Source: Candidatus Kryptoniota bacterium
GTDB lineage: Bacteria > Bacteroidota > Ignavibacteria > Kryptoniales > JAKASW01
NCBI GenBank assembly: GCA_024641705.1
Contig: JAHECO010000027.1
Location: 1-50,906, forward strand
Direction of reading: 5' to 3'
Length of the DNA stretch: 50,906 bases
Part shown: positions 1 to 8,529 of the stretch, in pieces
Position numbering within the stretch: position 1 is the first letter of the stretch
Layout of the letters: each line of letters opens with the position of its first letter
Notes under the pieces: model-generated
The model's input: only the letters and a program-made list of their open reading frames with translations
Told to the model about the DNA's origin: nothing
Database searches by the model: none
Made by a program: the position numbers and the translations under genes

Positions 1-2009
1 GTCGGGTGGCACTTCCGGAACCGGACTACCCACCCGACCGCTCGACCTATTATGGCGGTATTCTGATCTGGCATATCGACCAGAGTGTGATCGACGCGAA
101 CCTGGCCTCCAACACGATCAATGCAGATCCATCCCATAGAGGGGTCGCCCTCATGGAAGCTCACGGCGCAAATGAGATCGGGAGGCTTATACAGGATATC
201 ACGGGCCAGCTTTATTATTACGACGGGTCGGCTTTCGATTTTTGGTTTAAAGGCAACCCGGTACCTTCATACTACAACGAGTTCACCCCGGTCTCTTTGC
301 CGAGTTCCAACAGCTACAGCGGCGCCGATTCGCATGTGTATGTGACCAACTTCAGCAGCGCCGACAGCGTCATGACACTCGACGTAGCGGTCGGTGATTC
401 GATCATCGCACCCACGGCCGGTTTTCCGAAGAACATCCACGACGCCACGTACAACTCCTCGCCCGTGTTCGGCCATCTCAGTACGGATGGGAAGCTCCAG
501 GTAATCGCGAACAACGGCGATTCGCTCTATGCCTTCAACATGGACGGTACCTCCGCCGGCTTCGATTCGACCGGGTTCTTCTCGAAAGTTGGCGGTCGAT
601 TCCAACCCGTCGTCTCATCGGAGAACACGGCCGGAAATACGGTCTACGCGTTGGATGATTCGGTCTTTTACGGGCTCGTCGACCAGGACAACAATCACGA
701 CGGCACGGCCGACGCGCTCTTTTCAACTCCTCTGCCGCCGCCCAACCCGAGGGCTGCCGGACCTTTGCTTGTAATGGGATCGAAGGTGACCTCCTTTGGG
801 AACGTGCCGGGAACATGGTCTGTATTCTCGACAGCCGGCAACTACATTGCCTCATTCTCGGCGCCGATCGCCATCGCGGTCAGCGAAAATTCCTCGGCGT
901 TCGGTACCGCCTTTCCTTCGACAAACCCGGCCCAATTTGCCGCAGCTGACACGAGCGTCGCTTATATCAATGTCGGGGGAGCTTACGGTGTCTATCGGGT
1001 GAACATGGACAGCGTGATTAGCGCGAACGTCCGGCACCCGTTCACAGCGCCGCCGCCGGGCAGCAATTCCCCGTACATCCTGGGAATGGCATACGGACGG
1101 CTTTCGTCGACGGGGGCGTCCGGAGTGATCGAAGTTTCTCCACAAGGCGTTTACTTCGACACGCTCAGCTCGCTGCCCTCGAAGATATTTACCGCATTCC
1201 CCGGAGACACGATAACTTCCGGCCCCGTGCTTGCCGATCTGAACGGTGACGGCAGCAGGGACATCATTTTCGCCACGCAGACAAAGGTGTACGCAATCAC
1301 CCGCACGGGCGCCGTACTCAACGGTTTCCCGCTGTCGACTGTCGGGAGCGAGGTGCTCCCCGGCGATGCGAACACGATCGTCGGCTCGATCGCGGTTGCC
1401 GACCTGAACGACGACGGGAAGCCTGAGATCATATTCGGTACGAAGGGCGGGATTATCTATGCCTTCACCGGAGCGACGGCAAAAGTATTCCCCGGATTTC
1501 CGGTAAGTGTCGGCCGGGGTCTTGCCGGGAGTCCCGCTATTGCTTATGATTCGCAGACCGGCAACCTGTACCTGGCAGCAATCGGTCTGGACGGCTACCT
1601 GTACAGTTGGGCGTTCAAGGGAAGTTCGGCGAGTCAGGTCCTCTGGGGAAATCTCCTCGGCGGCAACTACCACATGAATTCGATGACCCAGGCGCTCGCG
1701 GCCCAGCCCGTCACGCCGACTCCTACGCTGATGCCTGCAGACCAGGTCTACAACTGGCCCAACCCCGTAACAAACGGTCTTACAAAAATACATTTCTACC
1801 TGCGCGAGAACGCCACCGTGTCTATAGGGATATACTCGTTCGCCGGCGACAAAGTCGCCGACATACAGACGAACGGTATCGGCGGCATTGCCAACGAGGT
1901 CGACTGGAATGCCAGCGGCGTTCAGAGCGGGGTCTACTTTGCGAGGGTCGAGGCCGTATCATCAAAATCGCGGGACGTGGCTATTATCAAGATCGCAGTC
2001 GTTAAGTGA
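1..2009 (+). CDS. M6-type metalloprotease C-terminal part with FG-GAP-like repeats and T9SS sorting domain (5' partial)
   Basis: The reading frame is already open at base 3, so the gene starts before the window; the GTG at base 6 is probably internal. The first 130 residues resemble the end of an immune-inhibitor-A (M6) catalytic domain, with GILIWHID and GVALMEAHG as landmarks; the HExxH zinc motif would lie upstream and is not seen. Two FG-GAP/VCBS-like calcium-loop repeats follow (DLNGDGSRDIIF and DLNDDGKPEIIFGT, roughly residues 410-480) in a beta-propeller-like region. The last ~85 residues, from YNWPNPV to IIKIAVVK, look like a type IX secretion (Por) C-terminal sorting domain, so the protein is probably secreted or surface-anchored. 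The stop overlaps the next start by 4 bp, implying translational coupling. The propeller and sorting domain are clearer than the protease assignment, because the catalytic core is missing. Confidence 0.8.
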   Translation, partial: RVALPEPDYPPDRSTYYGGILIWHIDQSVIDANLASNTINADPSHRGVALMEAHGANEIGRLIQDITGQLYYYDGSAFDFWFKGNPVPSYYNEFTPVSLPSSNSYSGADSHVYVTNFSSADSVMTLDVAVGDSIIAPTAGFPKNIHDATYNSSPVFGHLSTDGKLQVIANNGDSLYAFNMDGTSAGFDSTGFFSKVGGRFQPVVSSENTAGNTVYALDDSVFYGLVDQDNNHDGTADALFSTPLPPPNPRAAGPLLVMGSKVTSFGNVPGTWSVFSTAGNYIASFSAPIAIAVSENSSAFGTAFPSTNPAQFAAADTSVAYINVGGAYGVYRVNMDSVISANVRHPFTAPPPGSNSPYILGMAYGRLSSTGASGVIEVSPQGVYFDTLSSLPSKIFTAFPGDTITSGPVLADLNGDGSRDIIFATQTKVYAITRTGAVLNGFPLSTVGSEVLPGDANTIVGSIAVADLNDDGKPEIIFGTKGGIIYAFTGATAKVFPGFPVSVGRGLAGSPAIAYDSQTGNLYLAAIGLDGYLYSWAFKGSSASQVLWGNLLGGNYHMNSMTQALAAQPVTPTPTLMPADQVYNWPNPVTNGLTKIHFYLRENATVSIGIYSFAGDKVADIQTNGIGGIANEVDWNASGVQSGVYFARVEAVSSKSRDVAIIKIAVVK

Positions 2010-5000
2010 GTCAGGATTTGTCCCGAAAATCAATTCTTGCGTTTCTCATCGTCTCCCTTTTCTTGAACATGACAGCCTTCGCCCAGGACGAGTTCATCCA
2101 ACCCGAACTGAACTGGCGCACCATCGAGACGCAGCATTTCTATGTCGATTACTACCCCGGTGAAGAACGGACTGCCCAGCTTGTAGCCAGGATCGCCGAA
2201 GAGATCTACGGCCCGCTCACTAAGCTGTACGACCACGAGCCGGACCAGAAGGTCACTTTCGTGATCTGGGATACGGACGACTACTCTAACGGCGAGACCT
2301 ATTATTTCGACAACAAGATAAATATCTGGGCCTCATCTCTCGACTTCGATCTCCGCGGCACGCACAACTGGCTGAGGAACGTCATCACGCACGAGTTCAC
2401 GCACGAGATCCAGATGAACACCGCGACGAAATTCGGGAGGCACTTTCCCGCGATATATCTGCAGTGGCTCGGGTACGAAGCGGAACGCCGTCCCGATGTC
2501 CTCTACGGCTACCCGAACGTGGTTGTCAGCTATCCGCTCAGCGGCATCGTGATCCCCGCGTGGTTCGCCGAGGGGGTGGCACAGTACAACATTCCGCATC
2601 TCCATTACGATTACTGGGATACGCACCGCGATATGATACTTCGCGAGTACGTCCTGAATCACAAGATGTTCACTCTCGACGAGATGGGCGGCTTCGGCAA
2701 GACCAGCCTCGGGAACGAGTCGACATACAACGCGGGCTTCGCCTTCGTCCATTACCTGGCGACGAAGTACGGTCCGGATATCCTGAGGAAGTTGTCCGTG
2801 GCGATGCGCGCGGTCGGTGCCATATCGATCAACCACGCTTTCGAGGAGGTGCTCGGAAAGTCGGCGGACGAAGTCTACCGGGAGTGGAAGACTTTCCTCG
2901 AAGAGACTTACGGCGTCAGGACGGCAGCCATTAAAGAGAGCCTGCACCGCGGCGACATTATAAGCGATGTGGGGTTTGCGAACCTGTTCCCGGTCTTTTC
3001 GCCCGACGGAAAATCGATCGCGTACTGCTCGAACAAGGACAACGATTACTTCGGGACGTCCGCCATTTACATTCGCAATCTCGCGGACAGCACCGAAAGA
3101 GATGTCGCGGACAATGTCGCGAGCGAACTCTCCTGGTCGAGCGACGGCCGTTATCTCGTCTATTCCAAACAGACGCGTCACAACCATTTCTGGAACAGTC
3201 TCGACGATATCTATTCCTATGACCTCAAAGAGGACAGGGACACGAGGTTGACGCACAGCCTCAGGGCGCGGTACCCGTCATTGTCCGCGGATAATAAGAA
3301 GATCGTCTATGTCTCCGGCAGTGACGGCACGGAGAATCTGTGTGTTGCGAATGTCGATCTGGCGGAGGGCAAGATCTCCCGGGCAGTTCAGCTCACGCAC
3401 TTCACCGGCGGCGAACAGATCTACGGCCCGCGGTGGTCCACCGACGGTTCGAAGATAGCGTTCAGCTACTCCGTTGCCGCCTCCCGCCGCGTAGGCATAT
3501 ACGATCCGGCAGACAGCTCATATAAATTCATTACTCCTAAGGGAGAAGATTCCAGGAACCCGATATTCGTCGATGGAGACAGCTCCATCGTATTTTCGTC
3601 GGACCGCAGCGGCATATTCAACATTTATAAGACGAATCTCTACAGCGACTCTACCGTCGCTCTCACTAATGTCCTCGGCGGAGCATTCGAGCCGACCATA
3701 TCGGCGGACGGAAAAATGGTCTATTCGCTCTACCAGTGGAGCGGTTACAAGATCGCGGAGATAAAAGACGCCCGTCCGATTCCCGACCCTCCGAAATACG
3801 ACGTCAACATCAATCCGCCTACACCCGGACCACAGCCGTATAGAATGTTTGCTCGCAATGATGTTAATCTTTTGGCATCGGCAACCAATACGATGTTATC
3901 GCTCTCGGGAGTAGCGATACCAACTCCGGACACTGTACTGGCGGATTCGATTAACAGCTTCCTGGTAAACGGGTTGAAACATTACGATGACGTGGTGATC
4001 CCGGATCTAAAATCCGAGCCTTATCACAGCAACACCACAAGCATGTCGTTCTACCCGGTCCTGCTGTTCGATAATTACAACCCTCACGCGAGTTTCCTCG
4101 ACGAACTCAAGGCCGGGATTTATTTCAGCTCCATGGACATGGTAGGGAAGTACGACATCTTCGGGGGAGTGACGATCAACAAGCTTCTCGAGCGCGACAT
4201 CTTCGTCCAGCTCGATTACAACGACAAGATACCCGGACTTTCTTCGCTCGGCATCTGCCCGCAATTCACGCTCGCGGCGTACAACCTGACCAGGCAAACG
4301 AACGCCGAGATAGGGCTGGGGCTCGACACGATCGGGGTGGGAGTCACCTACGACCTTCTAGAGGTCGATGCCTCTTTCAGCGGGCATATATTCTCGCCGT
4401 ACCTCAGCATGTCGCTCGGGTTCACGTTTGACCGGTATACCTCGACCGTGTCAGGTTTCTTCCTTCCCCCTCCGTTCGGTGCATACGTCGGGTCATCGGG
4501 CGACGTGTATTTTCTGGGGAGGGCGCTTTATGCTGAGTTCGATTTTGACGGGATAATGCCGTCACGGAATTCGTGGGTGAACCCGCTCGGTATCAGGTCG
4601 CGGCTCAGGGTGACCGGATCGCTCGACAAGCTGAACGCGGACGGAAACTATAAGTTCGAGAACGGCGTCCTCGTGCCGATCTACGAACCCTTCAATTTTG
4701 TGCAGGCGGAGTTCCTGAACTACCTGGCGCTGCCGCTTCTGAGGGAAGACGATGCGTTGGCGACCAAACTTCATCTTGGTTATACCTTCGGCCCTCCGAT
4801 AAACAACTTTTTCGACTTCTATGCCGGCGGTCTCATCGGCATGAGGGGTTACCCGTTCTACGCCATCGGTGGGAACAGGATGGCATCGCTCAACCTGACG
4901 TATCGCTACCCCCTTTTCAGAGACGTCAACAAGCAGTTGCTGCAGTTCTATCTGAGCGATGTCTATCTCTCCGCTTTCGGCGACGTGGGGAATGCCTGGG

Positions 5001-5251
5001 ACGGAACACCGGTCGGTACGCGATTCAAGAAGGATGCGGGCGCCGAGATAAGGTTCAGTGGATTCTCGTTCTATGCCTTTCCGACGGCGATCTTCTTCGA
5101 TGCGGTGTACAGCTTCGACCGGTTCAGCGAGCAGGTCCCGCAGTTCAAGACATATGCGACGTATGGCAAGGAGTGGAGATTCTATTTCGGTCTCACGTTT
5201 TCATTCGACATTGTTGATTTTGGGAGAAGAGAATGCGCACAATCGCTTTGA
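2006..5251 (+). CDS. Outer-membrane protein: metallopeptidase-like domain + TolB-type propeller + Omp85-like barrel
   Basis: A 1081-residue exported protein. It begins at GTG 2006, overlapping the previous stop in GTGA. A signal peptide ends near AFAQ. Residues ~30-300 resemble a gluzincin (peptidase MA-like) domain with zinc motif HEFTH at 129-133 and a likely third ligand Glu189 in WFAEGVAQY. Residues ~310-600 carry WD40/TolB-like blades (FSPDGKSIAY, WSSDGRYLVYS, WSTDGSKIAFSYS, SADGKMVYS). From ~680 to ~1065 there are alternating amphipathic strands ending in FYFGLTFSF, as in a BamA/Omp85-type beta-barrel. Proteins of this layout in Bacteroidota are usually annotated as TolB-like or biopolymer transporters. 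The substrate is unknown. The 3' end overlaps the next gene by 19 bp, which adds about 14 residues after the expected terminal aromatic strand. Confidence 0.85.
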   Translation: MSQDLSRKSILAFLIVSLFLNMTAFAQDEFIQPELNWRTIETQHFYVDYYPGEERTAQLVARIAEEIYGPLTKLYDHEPDQKVTFVIWDTDDYSNGETYYFDNKINIWASSLDFDLRGTHNWLRNVITHEFTHEIQMNTATKFGRHFPAIYLQWLGYEAERRPDVLYGYPNVVVSYPLSGIVIPAWFAEGVAQYNIPHLHYDYWDTHRDMILREYVLNHKMFTLDEMGGFGKTSLGNESTYNAGFAFVHYLATKYGPDILRKLSVAMRAVGAISINHAFEEVLGKSADEVYREWKTFLEETYGVRTAAIKESLHRGDIISDVGFANLFPVFSPDGKSIAYCSNKDNDYFGTSAIYIRNLADSTERDVADNVASELSWSSDGRYLVYSKQTRHNHFWNSLDDIYSYDLKEDRDTRLTHSLRARYPSLSADNKKIVYVSGSDGTENLCVANVDLAEGKISRAVQLTHFTGGEQIYGPRWSTDGSKIAFSYSVAASRRVGIYDPADSSYKFITPKGEDSRNPIFVDGDSSIVFSSDRSGIFNIYKTNLYSDSTVALTNVLGGAFEPTISADGKMVYSLYQWSGYKIAEIKDARPIPDPPKYDVNINPPTPGPQPYRMFARNDVNLLASATNTMLSLSGVAIPTPDTVLADSINSFLVNGLKHYDDVVIPDLKSEPYHSNTTSMSFYPVLLFDNYNPHASFLDELKAGIYFSSMDMVGKYDIFGGVTINKLLERDIFVQLDYNDKIPGLSSLGICPQFTLAAYNLTRQTNAEIGLGLDTIGVGVTYDLLEVDASFSGHIFSPYLSMSLGFTFDRYTSTVSGFFLPPPFGAYVGSSGDVYFLGRALYAEFDFDGIMPSRNSWVNPLGIRSRLRVTGSLDKLNADGNYKFENGVLVPIYEPFNFVQAEFLNYLALPLLREDDALATKLHLGYTFGPPINNFFDFYAGGLIGMRGYPFYAIGGNRMASLNLTYRYPLFRDVNKQLLQFYLSDVYLSAFGDVGNAWDGTPVGTRFKKDAGAEIRFSGFSFYAFPTAIFFDAVYSFDRFSEQVPQFKTYATYGKEWRFYFGLTFSFDIVDFGRRECAQSL

Positions 5252-6228
5252 TGATTTTGATGCTGTCTGTCGCGGCAGAAGCACAAACGCCGGCCGCGGA
5301 CGGACTGTTTTTCAGGTCTGCATCTGGATCGGCGGATGTTTCTCGAACCGCCCGGCTAACAGGGGTCCTTTCACAGGATTTGTTCGCGGTCCAACCTCCA
5401 AACGATGATCAGGATTCTGCCGCAGTCATCGAAACGCGTTCGGCACTCAAGGCGGGTGCCTTCTCGCTTCTCATCCCCGGCGCCGGGCAGTTGTACAACC
5501 GGAACTACGTGAAGGCGGCGGCGTTCTTCGCCGTCGAAGTGGCCGGCTGGGTGGTTAACGCGATGTGGACGCAGAAGGGGAACAACCAGACAATATATTT
5601 TCAAAACTACGCCGACGGAACTGCAGGGGACAATTACGCAAACGGTCACTACAGCGTGCTAAGGTATGCTCAGTGGATACAGGTCAACTGGCAGCAGCTT
5701 CTGATTAACGGCGGTCACAACCCGTCCGACAACACCGACCCGTCGGTACGGACCGTGCTCAAATACGAGCCGACCATGGTGGTCAACAACGGCCAGCCCG
5801 CACCCTGGAGCAAGGTAGACTGGTATTCTCTCAACCAGGTCGAGGGGGCGCTCGGAGGATATTTCACCCACTTCCTTCCACCGCACGGCAATCAACAGTA
5901 TTACGAACTGATAGGAAAGTATCCTCAGTTCAGGCAGGGATGGGACGATTCGCCTTACGCCAAGGGGAACACTAACTACGTTGATTTCATGGACTACTCG
6001 ACGACGAACAGCGGTTATTACATGGGTCAGCGAGGGAAAGCCAATTCGCTCTACGCGGTAGCGTCCACAGCGGTGGGGGTAGTGCTGGTCAACCATTTCG
6101 CATCAGCCATCGAAGCCGCCATCTGGGCTCACAGCCACAACAAGAACATAACGGCGCATGTCTCGATGTCGAAACTTCCCATCGGTTTCGGTTATCAGAC
6201 CGAGCTGCAGGTAGCCGTGAACTTCTAA
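5233..6228 (+). CDS. DUF5683-like exported protein
   Basis: A 331-residue protein starting at ATG 5233 inside the end of the upstream gene, with a GGGAGA ribosome site just before it. A signal peptide covers about residues 1-18 (ending AEAQ). The hallmark is residues ~75-105: LLIPGAGQLYNRNYVKAA followed by a hydrophobic helix, the pattern of DUF5683 and related P-G-x-G-Q-x-Y-N proteins of Bacteroidota. The remainder is rich in Tyr, Asn and Gln (many NGGHN/GNTNY stretches) and has a second hydrophobic segment near residues 275-295. Function is unknown. Its 19-bp overlap with the barrel protein suggests one envelope-related operon of three genes, ending at 6228 before the convergent metallophosphoesterase. 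Confidence 0.7.
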   Translation: MRTIALMILMLSVAAEAQTPAADGLFFRSASGSADVSRTARLTGVLSQDLFAVQPPNDDQDSAAVIETRSALKAGAFSLLIPGAGQLYNRNYVKAAAFFAVEVAGWVVNAMWTQKGNNQTIYFQNYADGTAGDNYANGHYSVLRYAQWIQVNWQQLLINGGHNPSDNTDPSVRTVLKYEPTMVVNNGQPAPWSKVDWYSLNQVEGALGGYFTHFLPPHGNQQYYELIGKYPQFRQGWDDSPYAKGNTNYVDFMDYSTTNSGYYMGQRGKANSLYAVASTAVGVVLVNHFASAIEAAIWAHSHNKNITAHVSMSKLPIGFGYQTELQVAVNF

Positions 6229-6312
6229 TCGGACCAAAAGTCTGCCTGAAATCCCGGCGCCTAAGTCTCGATCCGGGTCCCGGAACCGGATTGTTCCCCG
6301 AATACTAAGAAT

Positions 6313-7302
6313 CTATTCCCCGAGCAATTTCTTGTCGAGCGCGCGCGACGAACTTCCCTTCGGATAGGCCACCGCTCCGCGCTTGATGACCTCGATGCCT
6401 CCCTCATCCGATATTGCGACCTCGTTGAACCTGAGGCCCGCATTTCCATAGTGTACGGCGCCGTCGTTCTTCGCCCTCACGGGTGTCAAAGCGGTGCTTG
6501 AATAAAGAATGCCCTGGCGTGAGTATACCCCTTCGACATGCGTATGCCCATGAAGGACGACGTCGACACCGGCGGTCCTGAAGAGTTTCTCAAGCTCTTT
6601 CTTGCGGTGCAGCTTGAGCGTCCGGGATTCAAACCTGTGGTAAAGCGTGGTCCCAAACGAATCGGAGCAGGGTTCGTATTTGTTGAAATGATGGTGTATC
6701 AGGACGACTTTCTTCAATTCCGCGATCGAGGGATGCCGCAGAATTCGATCGGCTTCTTCGAGTTGTGTATCCGATACATCACCGTTCGAGCCGACAGGGT
6801 TCAGGAAGGGATGGAACGCACGGATCGAGTTCATGCCGATAAGAGCGACGGGACCGACGATCTTCACGAACGGGAAAAGGTTCTCTTCGCTGTAGGCTTT
6901 CTTCGGAAACGTCTCTCTGAAGGCGCGCTCGAACATCCGCAATTTCTCCGCGTAGTTCGTCGTCCGGCAGTGCCGTCCGAATGTTAGAAGGTCTTCCGCC
7001 CGGTGGAGACCCCCGAATATGTCGTGGTTCCCGATCGTCACGCTGAGTTTGTCGTAATCCAGAAGGCCGAAGTACTTCAACAGCCTCCTGACCGACCTGT
7101 AGCCGCGCTCTTCGCCGTGACCGGTGATATCTCCGGTTATCGCGATATGATCGAATCCCTCTTCGATGATGTGAGCGAGCAGGTCCCTCAGCTTGGTGAT
7201 ATTGCGCCGGTTGTATTCCGGACTCACATGCGTATCCGAAATATGCGCTATCCTGAAGACTTGTTTTTTCTCAATCGTTACGTCTGCACCACTTAAAATC
7301 AC
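6313..7302 (-). CDS. Calcineurin-like metallophosphoesterase
   Basis: A 329-residue cytoplasmic phosphoesterase with all the metal-site blocks of the calcineurin-like superfamily in order: HISDTH (~residue 20), ITGDITGHGEE (~58), IGNHDIFGG (~90), LIHHHF (~200) and VLHGHTHVEG (~250). These bind a dinuclear metal centre. The spacing suggests a phosphodiesterase or phosphomonoesterase of the Icc/CpdA-like type, but the substrate cannot be read from sequence. There is no signal peptide. The start is a GTG at 7302 without a clear ribosome site. It lies 72 bp downstream of ispE on the same strand and converges with the surface-protein operon. Confidence 0.85.
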   Translation of the reverse strand: MILSGADVTIEKKQVFRIAHISDTHVSPEYNRRNITKLRDLLAHIIEEGFDHIAITGDITGHGEERGYRSVRRLLKYFGLLDYDKLSVTIGNHDIFGGLHRAEDLLTFGRHCRTTNYAEKLRMFERAFRETFPKKAYSEENLFPFVKIVGPVALIGMNSIRAFHPFLNPVGSNGDVSDTQLEEADRILRHPSIAELKKVVLIHHHFNKYEPCSDSFGTTLYHRFESRTLKLHRKKELEKLFRTAGVDVVLHGHTHVEGVYSRQGILYSSTALTPVRAKNDGAVHYGNAGLRFNEVAISDEGGIEVIKRGAVAYPKGSSSRALDKKLLGE

Positions 7303-7374
7303 GCAACAATTTATGAGTGAAATATTAACATGTTGTTTTTAGAATGTTGCGGTATTGTTAAGAATAAGAGAGTG

Positions 7375-8214
7375 TTAGAGGGTAGGGGGAGCCGTGACAT
7401 CGGCCGCCCTGAGCGGGAACGATGCCCGGAGTGAATCGAGTGCCTTACCGGCGGCTGAATCGCTTGCAAAGAAGCCGTATACGCTGCTGCCGCTCCCTGA
7501 CATCGATGAGAAATCGGCACCGGCGGCGATCATCGCGGCTTTGATCTCGCGAATTACCGGAAACTTGCCGAAGACAGGAGGCTCGAAATCGTTGACGACG
7601 GCCTCTTTGTACATCCCATAGTCTTCTCCGAGACCGACGAGAATTTCGCGAAGCGATTTTTCGTGCTCGCCGGACGGAGTGACGAGCGAATACGCGAGCG
7701 CCGTAGAGACCGACACTTCAGGGGTGACCGTGAGGATGTATCTGTCGACACGGTACTTCATGGGTTCTATTATCTCACCCTTTCCCGTTGCGTATGACGG
7801 GACTTTCTTCAGGAAAAATGAAACGTCCGCTCCGAGTTCGGTTGCGATGTCGAAGAGCTCGATATCGCTGAGCGGTTTCCCGTAGAGCTCCTGAAGGGCG
7901 AGCAGCACCGCCGCGGCGTCCGAGCTTCCGCCGCCTAATCCCGATCCGATCGGAATATTCTTCTTGAGCGTCATCTTCACTTCGGCGTTGATCCCGGTGC
8001 GTTCGCAGAAAAAATGAAGGGCTCTCAGGCAAAGGTTCGCATCCGCTTCGAGGTCGATGTTCGAGAAGAACTCATGCTTGTCCGCTTTTACAATCTCGAG
8101 TTCGTCGGCAAGATGTATGGGATAGAACACGGTCTCTATGTCGTGATATTTGTCGGACCGCTTCCGGATGATCCTGAGTCCGATGTTGATTTTGCCGGGA
8201 GCTAATATTTTCAA
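7375..8214 (-). CDS. ispE: 4-diphosphocytidyl-2-C-methyl-D-erythritol kinase
   Basis: A 279-residue GHMP kinase. The N-terminus MKILAPGKINIGLRI and the ATP-binding glycine-rich motif PIGSGLGGGSSDAA at ~88-101 are diagnostic for IspE, which phosphorylates CDP-methylerythritol in the MEP (non-mevalonate) isoprenoid pathway. The catalytic Asp is expected in LGADVSFFL (~132). The C-terminal SGSGSSVYGFF block is the GHMP C-terminal motif. Length matches the family (about 280). It shows that the organism makes IPP/DMAPP by the MEP route, so the type 2 isomerase at 32.1 kb would balance those products. Confidence 0.95.
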   Translation of the reverse strand: MKILAPGKINIGLRIIRKRSDKYHDIETVFYPIHLADELEIVKADKHEFFSNIDLEADANLCLRALHFFCERTGINAEVKMTLKKNIPIGSGLGGGSSDAAAVLLALQELYGKPLSDIELFDIATELGADVSFFLKKVPSYATGKGEIIEPMKYRVDRYILTVTPEVSVSTALAYSLVTPSGEHEKSLREILVGLGEDYGMYKEAVVNDFEPPVFGKFPVIREIKAAMIAAGADFSSMSGSGSSVYGFFASDSAAGKALDSLRASFPLRAADVTAPPTL

Positions 8215-8529
8215 TCCGATCTCCTGATAGCCTGACTACTTGCTGAAAAACGTTACGACTAAAGTTATCAAATGACCTTGTCACAAGAAAGTGTAACAGT
8301 GAATAGCCTTGTGTCGGAGATGGATGGCGAAAGGCGATCGGCGGACATGAATCGTTGCGGGCGCGGCGCGGGATACAGATTGACTTCCAGTTGAAAAAAA
8401 GCGAAATTTATCGGTCGCAGTGGCTTGCGTCCGGCAATTCATAAGCCTTTCTTCCGCGTGCAAGAGAGGCCGCTCATGCAGAAAGAACCCGATTCGTTCC
8501 GTGGCCTACAGATTAAAATGGAGCTGGAC
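8215..8529. other. Divergent intergenic region between ispE and the GH38 gene
   Basis: These 315 bases must hold the promoters for ispE (leftward) and the mannosidase (rightward). A short palindrome CTTG-TCA-CAAG lies at 8277-8287. I see no convincing promoter match and no conserved small gene. The open frame that continues upstream from the mannosidase start (TTG at 8425) encodes no signal-peptide-like sequence and is probably untranslated. Confidence 0.4.

Noticed and set aside
852-1793. Long minus-strand open frame opposite the first gene
   Set aside because: It is a mirror of the real coding strand in GC-rich DNA: Arg/Gly-rich, no domain, no ribosome site. The same applies to the minus frames at 2333-3256 and 9307-10191, and to the 395-codon frame at 43533-44720 opposite prfA.
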